Assembly (NCBI GenBank): GCA_029979405.1
Contig: JAPOHM010000081.1
Coordinates: forward strand, 1-6,567
DNA length: 6,567 nucleotides
Origin: Methanobacteriota archaeon
GTDB taxonomy: Archaea; Thermoplasmatota; Poseidoniia; Poseidoniales; Poseidoniaceae
Direction: 5' to 3'
Positions 1 through 5,986 of the stretch are shown here, piece by piece. Both the position numbers and the translations under genes were made by a program. The notes beneath the pieces were generated by a model. It was given only the letters and a program-made list of their open reading frames with translations, was not told the DNA's origin and searched no databases. How positions within the stretch are numbered: the stretch's first letter is position 1; each line of letters opens with the position of its first letter.

Positions 1-1
1 A

Positions 2-751
2 GAGCATTCTAAGGTCGCTTGTCTCGAAATTAAGAGGTCGCATCCCAAGGTTGACAAAGACCCAACTGAAAGGATGGCAAAGGTAATGAAATTGGCAACC
101 GAGATGGTTGATGAAGCAGGTATACATGAACAAGCAGCCGTATTCTATGCATTCCATCGGCCAATGAATCAGGTAGCAAAAATTTCAGGTTCCTCTAGAC
201 CTTGGTCAAGGCTATTACCAGTAGTTCCAAGAACTGGAAGTAGAAGAACTAAGAGGCTACGAGCAATACCTGAATTTGTAAACAATTCATTCGGCAGATT
301 ACTAAACGCCCAAAAGAACGCAGGTTCACCAATGATGCCTTGTGCAGTGGATTATTTTGAAGGCATAAAGAAGTACATTCACTTCGGATTACCAGTTGGC
401 CTGAAAGGAAGGCAACTTGATAGATTAAAGAAAATAAAAGGGAATTACCCTGTCTATGTCTGGCCTGGACACCTGCATCTCGAAAGAGGACTGCTCGATG
501 CGGGTTTGTCTGTTTTATCAGATTCTGCGGACCATAACCAAAAGTTACCGTGTGGCTCTTCCCGCTGGTTAAGGCCTGCTACTATGCCATTGACTGACGA
601 ACAATGGCTTAATCTGAAGAATGGCATAATTCCTGATGATGTTGCTCCGTGGCACGAAATAAGCGACCAACAATTAGGCTGGAATGCTTCAAGAATGATA
701 GGTCATAGGGGATGTGGAAAGACTTCAAGACCGGTAATTCAGTCGATGTGA
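2..751 (+). CDS. Unrecognised protein, 5'-truncated (possible TIM-barrel phosphodiesterase-like)
   Basis: The frame is open from base 2 to the TGA at 749-751, giving 249 residues. A methionine codon at 74 exists, but the 24 codons before it are also open and protein-like, so the true start is probably left of the window. I do not recognise the family with confidence. The visible fragment starts with a CLEIK segment. Near residues 150-175 it has YPVYVWPGHLHLERGLLDAG followed by LSVLSDS. This loosely resembles the LEIK strand and the terminal 'vWTvN...GvdgiitD' strands of glycerophosphodiester phosphodiesterases, which is inference only. There is no signal peptide or membrane segment in the visible part. 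Near the C-terminus (about residues 234-241) lies GHRGCGKT, which fits the P-loop pattern but is too close to the end to be a working nucleotide site. The last 13 bp overlap the convergent citrate synthase gene, with no oligo-T terminator between them. Coding status is likely; function is unknown. Confidence 0.7.
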   Translation, partial: EHSKVACLEIKRSHPKVDKDPTERMAKVMKLATEMVDEAGIHEQAAVFYAFHRPMNQVAKISGSSRPWSRLLPVVPRTGSRRTKRLRAIPEFVNNSFGRLLNAQKNAGSPMMPCAVDYFEGIKKYIHFGLPVGLKGRQLDRLKKIKGNYPVYVWPGHLHLERGLLDAGLSVLSDSADHNQKLPCGSSRWLRPATMPLTDEQWLNLKNGIIPDDVAPWHEISDQQLGWNASRMIGHRGCGKTSRPVIQSM

Positions 752-1905
752 CGTAGTTCCTGTTGTTCTGCGATGTACTTCGGACGGTAAATTGGAATTC
801 CTTTTCCGTCACGCATTATCACTCTTTCATCAATGATTTGAGCGCCAATTCCAGCTACACGAGCCCAGCCAAAGAAAGTAGTGTAATATTCAGGTTTTGT
901 TAGACCAACGAAGTTCAAAAGAGTTCCACTTGCGATGTCAACATTGGCATTTGGGTTGCTAATTTTTGGATTTTCAGATAGGACCCTTGGTGCTACTTCT
1001 CTAAGTGTTCTTATTGTTTTGAAGTATTCATCATCTGGACAGAGTTGTTCACCAAGTGCGAATTGTACTGTAGCCCTTGGGTCTTCCGCACGCAAAACAG
1101 CGTGACCGAATCCGAACACAGGCCTCTTAGCTGCAAGTTCACCTCTAACGAAGTCTTCTATTTCCGAAGGATCAGATGTTCCGATTTTCTTCACAAATTC
1201 AAAACAAGATTGATTGGCTCTACCGTGCAAAGGTCCTGACAAAGCGTTCATTGCCCCAGCCATCGATGAATATACAGTAGCCTTACCCGAGGCAACAGCC
1301 TTCCCAGTAAAGGTGGAAAGATTACCTCCTCCGTGGTCCATATGAAGAACCAAATAGGTCGCCAATATTTTATTCATGGCTGACCTATCTACACCTTCAA
1401 AGTCTAATGTGTTGGTGAAGCGTTCGACTAAATTTAATGAAAGGTCATCTTCAGGAATGTTGTCGATTCTCCCCTCTCTGTATCTGAAAATAAGTCCCAA
1501 TAATCTTGGCATTTTTGCTACGAGGTCTAATGCGTCATCTGTCCAATCTGTAGATTTAGACATCATCCCAAGTGAGTGTATTCCAATGGATAACCAGTCC
1601 ATAGGGTGTCCATCTTTAGGAAGAGTAGCCAGAATGGAATTAATTTCAGCAGGAACATCACCTCTGGATTGAAGTTCCTTTGTGAAAGAAGCGGATTGCT
1701 CCTGATTTGGCAATTCTTTATTGAACAGTAGATATATCACATCTTCTGGTTGGAAATCGGCCAATTCACTGATTGGGTAGCCACAGTAGTGGACCCCTTT
1801 TTCCGGAGTAACGAAAGATGTTCGGCAGGTACCAACAGGTATTCCCCTCAAACCAGTGTTGAGGTGTGCAGAAGTCAAATTGAGTAGATTATCATCTTGA
1901 CTCAT
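739..1905 (-). CDS. gltA: Citrate synthase
   Basis: Cytoplasmic enzyme joining acetyl-CoA and oxaloacetate to make citrate and CoA, the entry step of the TCA cycle. All key family residues can be seen, counted from the ATG at 1905: oxaloacetate-binding His191 (MDHGGGN), catalytic His227 (GPLHGRANQ), catalytic His268 (GFGHAVLR), Arg277 (DPR), catalytic Asp323 (NANVDIASG), Arg349 (FGWARVAG) and Arg374 (PIYRPK). Length is 388 residues, normal for the short prokaryotic forms. Several motifs (GHAVLR, PEYYTTFFG, AQII) look more like the mitochondrial type than the usual archaeal GHRVY type, while DHG and STFT look prokaryotic. An in-frame GTG at 1911 would add two residues. I prefer the ATG because GGTG at 1913-1916 lies 7 nt upstream of it. 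It is separated by 127 bp from the upstream operon and so probably has its own promoter. Its 3' end overlaps the convergent gene. 2-methylcitrate synthase is a close relative that motifs alone do not exclude, but no prpB or prpD neighbour is present. Confidence 0.95.
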   Translation of the reverse strand: MSQDDNLLNLTSAHLNTGLRGIPVGTCRTSFVTPEKGVHYCGYPISELADFQPEDVIYLLFNKELPNQEQSASFTKELQSRGDVPAEINSILATLPKDGHPMDWLSIGIHSLGMMSKSTDWTDDALDLVAKMPRLLGLIFRYREGRIDNIPEDDLSLNLVERFTNTLDFEGVDRSAMNKILATYLVLHMDHGGGNLSTFTGKAVASGKATVYSSMAGAMNALSGPLHGRANQSCFEFVKKIGTSDPSEIEDFVRGELAAKRPVFGFGHAVLRAEDPRATVQFALGEQLCPDDEYFKTIRTLREVAPRVLSENPKISNPNANVDIASGTLLNFVGLTKPEYYTTFFGWARVAGIGAQIIDERVIMRDGKGIPIYRPKYIAEQQELRHID

Positions 1906-1911
1906 CTGCAC

Positions 1912-2032
1912 ACACCGGTGACGGCGTGTTGACTCTTTGGTATAAGGTCGACGCTGGAATTGTTCAAAATCATACTTTCAGTGTATACATTAACACTTAG
2001 TGTGTCAAATTAAATTCAACCAAGTCTATTCA
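1912..2032 (-). promoter_or_regulatory. Probable citrate synthase promoter region
   Basis: This gap precedes the citrate synthase gene and follows the stop of the YkgJ-type gene. It is A+T-rich. Three TATA-like stretches can be read on the minus strand: TTTAATTT near 2008-2015, TATGATTTT near 1966-1974, and CTTATACC near 1939-1946. The last would place a transcription start about 10-15 nt before the ATG, fitting the short leaders common in archaea. None has an obviously strong purine-rich BRE before it, so the exact element is not decided. Confidence 0.4.
1980..2003. repeat. Three AGTGT half-sites in alternating orientation, possible operator
   Basis: On the plus strand this reads AGTGT (1980-1984), then 8 nt, ACACT (1993-1997), one T, AGTGT (1999-2003). 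The right pair forms a perfect 11-bp palindrome ACACTTAGTGT. The left pair forms an inverted repeat with centres 13 bp apart. It lies between possible TATA-like elements of the citrate synthase promoter, where a repressor or activator could bind. Binding is inferred; the regulator is unknown. Confidence 0.35.
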
Positions 2033-2494
2033 TCAACTAACAGACCACTTTCTGAAACCTTTCATAGCCTCTTGGTCATCTATCATCTTGAGTCTTATTT
2101 CGTTACCGTCAACGACTATCGCTTGCTCATCTTGCAAACCTGGACAAAATGTTACGGTTTTATTCCAAGACCTCTCAGAGCGCAAATTTTCAGCCCAAAA
2201 AGGGTACGATTTACATTGAGAAGGCCTTGCTTGATACACCGTACATTTCTTGTCTCCATCTAAATATATGCAAATATCTGTTATGCTATCCGACTTTAGG
2301 ATGAACCTTCCATCAATCGTTCTGTCGCAGTCTCTTTGTATCCAATCTTCAACATCAAGTCCATGATGGAGTGCTAACTTTTCTGCGTCTGACGGTTTAA
2401 GATAAACGATACCCCCGGGCTCATCACAACATTTTCCACAATCGGGTTTACATTCAAATTGAATACCTTCCATCCACCATGGCAAATTCATCAT
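2033..2494 (-). CDS. YkgJ-family (CxxCxxCC, UPF0153) metal-chelating cysteine-cluster protein
   Basis: A 153-residue cysteine-rich protein of the YkgJ/UPF0153 family, thought to bind zinc or iron-sulfur; the cellular role is not established. Cysteines at 15, 19, 22 and 23 form the N-terminal cluster FEC-KPDC-GKCC. Cys75 (DICIYL), Cys84 (KKCTVY) and Cys94 (RPSQCKSYPF) give the family's central C...C.iY..RP..C..YPF signature, and Cys117 (TFCPGL) completes the set. Cys56 is an extra. The length is typical. Its ATG overlaps the stop of the AAA+ gene (shared ATGA at 2491-2494), so translation is probably coupled. GGTGA at 2498-2502 sits 3 nt before the first ATG and 6 nt before a second at 2489-2491, so the real start may be the second methionine. 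It is the last gene of the leftward operon. No signal peptide is seen; it is probably cytoplasmic. Family assignment is firm; its role beside the AAA+ gene is unknown. Confidence 0.88.
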   Translation of the reverse strand: MMNLPWWMEGIQFECKPDCGKCCDEPGGIVYLKPSDAEKLALHHGLDVEDWIQRDCDRTIDGRFILKSDSITDICIYLDGDKKCTVYQARPSQCKSYPFWAENLRSERSWNKTVTFCPGLQDEQAIVVDGNEIRLKMIDDQEAMKGFRKWSVS

Positions 2495-4236
2495 GATTCA
2501 CCGGATGTTTGAAGCTTTTTTATTGGGGTTTTAATCACGTGCTGAGGAGGTGCTGGGATATTACCCAGTTGGAACTCAATCTCTCCAATCCTGTCTGCTA
2601 TTTCTATGAGTTCATCAACATCGGCTTTTCTTGATTTCTCTGCCAATTCTGTCAACTCTTGCTCCAATAGTGCCAATTGTTGAGAACTTTCTAAGTGATT
2701 ATTTTGAACAGATTTGAACATACTTTGAGTTATATTGTCAATAGAACCAACGGTTTCGTCAACTCTAACTTTGTCGTATCCTGATAATTCTTTATCTTCC
2801 TGTAATAGATATTGATCTCTTTCATCAACTGTGAGTGTTTTTGTATTGTGTTGAACTAAACTTGCTGCAATTATTTCATCAGAATCATCAGCATATTCAT
2901 TTATGTCGATATCTGGAACTTCCCAGTCATCTGAGAGTTCAGGAAGTTCTGATTTTAGTTCAATACCTCCTATTGCTTTGTCAGAATACAAATGATCTAA
3001 TGTTTCATTGATAACCTTTGAAGCAATATCCTCTAAACTTTGCTTTTCAATAAATTCTTCCACCTGAGTCATTTCTTTAGGAGAATTATCCAAGATTTTT
3101 GATACATCAGATGATGAGACAATACGTTCACCGGACTCTATTGCAAGCGCTATTTTTTCGAATGCGGCATCAGTAGTTCTCCACTGACTGGAACCGTATT
3201 TTACTATCGTAGCCAGCATCGAATCATCTAGTAACAAGGCTCGGCCACTAGCCTTTCGCCTTAAATGAGTGATTAAGGATGCAGAAGAAGGCTTCATTAT
3301 CCATATCGAGGTGGCCGACTTCATAACTTCCCACAACCTGCTGGCTTCCCATTCCTTTGGTTCAATTCTTGAAGTAGCGACGATTTGCACGCCCATGTTT
3401 AGTGAAAAATCGATTAGCAGTCCAAGTTCTGTAGCCAATTTTCCTCGTGCTAAATGCAGGTCATCGATTGCAATCAATGATGAGTGAGAAATAGCATCTT
3501 GCCAACCATCTGGTAGTGAATTATCCTTGGCTAATCTAGAGACCGATAAGAGGTGTACATTTCCGTCTTGTCTTCTAATCATTGCTTGTGCTGTTGCATT
3601 TAGTATGTGTGATTTTCCAGTTCCTTCTTTCGAAAGAATAAGTAGTGGGTTAATCATTTTACCAGGCTTTTCTACTATCTTTTCACAGGCTCCAGCTGCT
3701 CTTTGATTCTCTTCGAGAACGGAAAAATTCTTCCAAGTGTTGTGATTTGACATCCGCAAAATAGGTGGCCACTTTGGTTTGAAGTTAGTGTCTCGGATTT
3801 CTAACTCTTGAGTATTAATCGAATAACCTCTTTGGGAATCTAAGATATCTGTCCATATTGGTCTTCCATCTTTCATGAAACCTATTTCATCACCAAATAA
3901 CTCATCTTCAATTTCAATAATTTCTTTTTCATCTCTTAATTTGTTCATTCTTTGCGAAGCAATTTTTGCAAGTGTTGTATCGTTTGTAAATTCGATTTTA
4001 TTGGGTTCAATCTCTTGTTTCCCCAATACATTGTCAGCAATCAAATCAAAGGTCGGGCGAGTAGTTACTTTTGTTCTAGCAATCAGATTACCTTTTCTAG
4101 TGTCTTGTGAATCTTTGACATCTCTTAATTTATTTAGTTTGGAATTTGAACTGCCGTCAGAATTGTCCTGTTTGCCCAAGATATTTCTCGCATTGGCCAT
4201 GGCGAGTTTTAATTTCTCCTGACGTGTGATACTCAT
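2491..4236 (-). CDS. DnaA/Hda-like AAA+ ATPase with extra N- and C-terminal regions, no DnaA domain IV
   Basis: A 581-residue protein whose middle (about 165-385) follows the DnaA AAA+ core. NTWKNFSVLEENQRA then PGKMINPLLI match the DnaA segments TFdNFvvG.sN and PGk.yNPLf. Walker A is SKEGTGKSH (202-210). Walker B is LIAIDDLHLA (254-263), matching DnaA LLIDDIQF. Sensor I is IVATS (285-289), as in DnaA IvLTSDrpPKE, even with PKE following. Sensor II is QWRTTDAAF with Arg353, aligned to DnaA NVRELEGAL. The Arg-finger region (RLRSRF in DnaA) reads RLWEVMKS, so the usual finger arginine seems absent. The first 165 residues are charged and probably disordered, with a twice-repeated LGKQ...NKLRD motif. 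After 385 there is no DnaA domain IV helix-turn-helix; instead there is an acidic region (about 430-460) and a likely coiled coil (about 515-560). It overlaps both neighbours by 4 bp. The upstream neighbour is a DUF835 protein, a probable partner. Function is inferred only; Hda-like regulation or a scaffold role are options. Confidence 0.82.
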   Translation of the reverse strand: MSITRQEKLKLAMANARNILGKQDNSDGSSNSKLNKLRDVKDSQDTRKGNLIARTKVTTRPTFDLIADNVLGKQEIEPNKIEFTNDTTLAKIASQRMNKLRDEKEIIEIEDELFGDEIGFMKDGRPIWTDILDSQRGYSINTQELEIRDTNFKPKWPPILRMSNHNTWKNFSVLEENQRAAGACEKIVEKPGKMINPLLILSKEGTGKSHILNATAQAMIRRQDGNVHLLSVSRLAKDNSLPDGWQDAISHSSLIAIDDLHLARGKLATELGLLIDFSLNMGVQIVATSRIEPKEWEASRLWEVMKSATSIWIMKPSSASLITHLRRKASGRALLLDDSMLATIVKYGSSQWRTTDAAFEKIALAIESGERIVSSSDVSKILDNSPKEMTQVEEFIEKQSLEDIASKVINETLDHLYSDKAIGGIELKSELPELSDDWEVPDIDINEYADDSDEIIAASLVQHNTKTLTVDERDQYLLQEDKELSGYDKVRVDETVGSIDNITQSMFKSVQNNHLESSQQLALLEQELTELAEKSRKADVDELIEIADRIGEIEFQLGNIPAPPQHVIKTPIKKLQTSGES

Positions 4237-5882
4237 TCAGAATCCTCCTTTATCCAACCTTTGAGTTTCTTGTCAAGATTCAATTTTCGCTGTGGGCGAC
4301 TTGATGCTTGAGATCTGTTTGTTAGATTTTTCTTGATTTCTATCCCTCTTGCAGCTACCGGACTTAGTGCTGATGAAGTGTTGCTGTCGTTAGCTAATTT
4401 GATGGTCTTATGTGAGGATTTTGCTGTAGGTAAATCGAGGTCTTTAGTCGCAGATTTTTGCTTCACAACCTGGCCTAAAGATGTTGGAATAATGGAGGGA
4501 ATTTCTGGAAGTTTCCCTTCTCTTGCTGACCCTATGACTGTTTTCGGGATGTTTTTTGGTGCGGGTAGGGCAATATCAATTTCCTTGCCTATCGCCGCAG
4601 ATAATCTTGATTTTGATGAAGTAATACTCGAATCTTGAATAACGTGTTTTGCCTTTCTTCTTTTTACAACTTGTGCCGTACGCGGGCCTTTTGGCTTTAC
4701 TTCTATTTGCTCAGGAATGTCCTCAACAACTTCTTCTATTTCCTCGACGATTTCTTCTACAGTCTCTTCTATTGCAATTTCTTCTATCTCTACAATTTTT
4801 GGGACGGGTTCAACGTCTACTGTTTCAGGTGTGTTGATTTTGATGTACTCTTCCATTTGAGAGATTTCTTCATCAGTCAATGGAGCCAGCAACGGATGGT
4901 CCTCTAAAGATTCGTAGTTTTCATTCCAACTTTGAATAATTTCAGTATCCAAGACGGGTGCAATTTTTGATAATTGCGTGAAATCCTGCTTCGTCCATGT
5001 GCTATTATAGGTGTGAATAAATAAGCAATCATCCTCAAATCTCATTTTATCTGCTAAATCTCTCACTAAGTTGATTACGTTGTTAGTGCCATGAATTGAT
5101 GATAAATATTCAAGACCATCAAACAACATAACAGCCCTAATGTTAAATGATAGGAATTCTGAAACAACTTCCTCAATTTCTTTGATTTCTGGCAGGATAT
5201 TTTTGTCACCCTCTTTTCTAGTAATCCACAATATTGAATCATTATTTATCCCAATATTAGAGAAATATTCTTTGTTAGAAAGTCGAGATAATACTAAGAG
5301 TGGCCTTCCCAGTTTTTCCAAGTTAGATACTAATTGGAATAATTCATCCGAATCATTAAGGTAAACTGAGCCTGGTTTCAATAATTCTTCACCAGTATGG
5401 TTATGTTCCTGAAATCCTCTATTCCTGCGAGAGAATTCAGGGGACAAAATTTCGTTGTCATCAACAGGACTTCTCCTTGACCTAGTCCAAGTGTTTTGTC
5501 GATTACCAAGTTTTTCCCACCATTTTTGCGGTCCATTATCGTCACCAGATTGTATTCTTGATTCAGGATATATGTCTAAAATTCTAGGGATATCAACCCC
5601 TGTGAAAACTCGGATTACACAATCAAGTTCTTGGCAATCCGCTTCAATATTTTTTACGGCTTTTGTTCCATATTGAGGGCGTTTTGATTCGTAAAATGCC
5701 GCAACAATTTCACGATTATTAACTACTAATTGGCCTACCTTCGGAGTGTCGTCTTTAGGGATTCTTTCACATCGAATGTAACCATTGACAGAATTTTCAA
5801 TCATATCGCTGATCAGAGTGGAAAGAATAGCGCTACCTCCACGCCTTTCTTCCAGTAAAGTTCCCTGTTGTAACTCTACCAT
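4233..5882 (-). CDS. DUF835 protein with DUF4388/PATAN-like N-terminus and acidic/basic tail
   Basis: About 549 residues, in four parts. Residues 1-105 (IENSVNGYIRCER, then GQLVVNNREIVAAF, then YGTKAVKNI) resemble the DUF4388/PATAN pattern of 'GYI..., G.iv..n..IvAA..., G..Al', a signalling-associated domain; this is a pattern match only. Residues about 166-318 fit DUF835: SVYLNDSDELFQLVSNLEKL, then RPLLVLSRLS, then AVMLFDGLEYLSSIHG, then a C-terminal strand LFIHTYN. The DGLEYL segment is the family hallmark and resembles a Walker-B strand; no P-loop is present. Residues about 350-396 are a Glu/Val/Ile-rich low-complexity stretch. Residues about 397-549 are a Lys/Ser/Pro-rich basic tail, likely disordered and possibly binding DNA or a partner. 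There is no signal peptide or membrane segment. The ATG at 5882 is chosen over the GTG at 5888 because AGGGG lies 5 nt before it. This is the first gene of the operon and its stop overlaps the AAA+ start, suggesting the products act together. Biochemical function is unknown. Confidence 0.8.
   Translation of the reverse strand: MVELQQGTLLEERRGGSAILSTLISDMIENSVNGYIRCERIPKDDTPKVGQLVVNNREIVAAFYESKRPQYGTKAVKNIEADCQELDCVIRVFTGVDIPRILDIYPESRIQSGDDNGPQKWWEKLGNRQNTWTRSRRSPVDDNEILSPEFSRRNRGFQEHNHTGEELLKPGSVYLNDSDELFQLVSNLEKLGRPLLVLSRLSNKEYFSNIGINNDSILWITRKEGDKNILPEIKEIEEVVSEFLSFNIRAVMLFDGLEYLSSIHGTNNVINLVRDLADKMRFEDDCLFIHTYNSTWTKQDFTQLSKIAPVLDTEIIQSWNENYESLEDHPLLAPLTDEEISQMEEYIKINTPETVDVEPVPKIVEIEEIAIEETVEEIVEEIEEVVEDIPEQIEVKPKGPRTAQVVKRRKAKHVIQDSSITSSKSRLSAAIGKEIDIALPAPKNIPKTVIGSAREGKLPEIPSIIPTSLGQVVKQKSATKDLDLPTAKSSHKTIKLANDSNTSSALSPVAARGIEIKKNLTNRSQASSRPQRKLNLDKKLKGWIKEDSE
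4243..4250 (-). promoter_or_regulatory. Strong Shine-Dalgarno site of the AAA+ gene
   Basis: The minus strand reads AAGGAGGA, with its GGAGG core 7 nt before the ATG at 4236. It lies within the last codons of the DUF835 gene. Together with the ATGA overlap it fixes the start of the AAA+ gene and suggests strong translation besides coupling. Confidence 0.75.
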
Positions 5883-5885
5883 ATT

Positions 5886-5900
5886 CACCCCTACGGGGTG
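5886..5900. promoter_or_regulatory. Perfect hairpin over the ribosome-binding site of the DUF835 gene
   Basis: Plus strand CACCCC-TAC-GGGGTG is a perfect 6-bp inverted repeat with a 3-nt loop. In the minus-strand transcript it reads CACCCC-GUA-GGGGUG, and the 3' arm contains the purine-rich AGGGG that would serve as Shine-Dalgarno, ending 3 nt before the AUG at 5882. If transcription starts upstream, the stem would hide the ribosome-binding site. Alternatively it is an operator. Regulatory effect is inferred. Confidence 0.5.
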
Positions 5901-5909
5901 TATGGAATC

Positions 5910-5924
5910 TTCAACCTTCTTGAA
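5910..5924. repeat. Short inverted repeat TTCAA-N5-TTGAA in the divergent intergenic region
   Basis: Perfect 5-bp arms separated by CCTTC, lying between the two divergent genes and near the predicted transcription start of the DUF835 operon. It could be an operator. Such a short repeat can easily arise by chance. Confidence 0.25.
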
Positions 5925-5940
5925 CTGTGGGGCTAATCAA

Positions 5941-5952
5941 TGCCATAAAACG
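5941..5952. promoter_or_regulatory. TATA-like element between divergent genes
   Basis: The sequence CCATAAAA on plus, TTTTATGG on minus, is the only clear TATA-like element in the gap between the genes starting at 5882 (minus) and about 5987 (plus). Archaeal transcription starts about 25 nt from the TATA centre, which would give a leader of roughly 40 nt for the minus operon or roughly 12 nt for the plus gene. No convincing BRE decides between them, so it may serve either or both. Confidence 0.35.
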
Positions 5953-5986
5953 AGGGTTTCATGTCCTTCTGTAGTTTGGCGAGCAC

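Noticed and set aside
709..735. P-loop-like GHRGCGKT near the end of the first gene
   Set aside because: It fits GxxxxGKT but lies about 8 residues from the stop, so no NTPase domain can follow. The downstream DNA is the citrate synthase gene on the other strand, not a frameshifted continuation.
609..812. Minus-strand open frame across the junction of the first two genes
   Set aside because: It overlaps the ends of two better-supported genes in other frames and shows no recognisable motif.
3875..4222. Plus-strand open frame of 115 codons opposite the AAA+ gene
   Set aside because: It is serine- and leucine-rich shadow sequence opposite a well-supported gene, with no recognisable domain.
4248..4260. 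TTATCCAAC, resembling a DnaA box, near a DnaA-like gene
   Set aside because: It matches TTATCCACA at only the first seven positions, is a single copy inside coding sequence, and the DnaA-like protein lacks the box-binding domain, so there is no case for an origin.
4635..4907. Plus-strand open frame rich in Phe, Tyr and Leu, looking membrane-like
   Set aside because: It is the antisense of the Glu/Val/Ile-rich low-complexity part of the DUF835 protein. Its apparent hydrophobicity is a by-product of GAA/GAG codons read in reverse.
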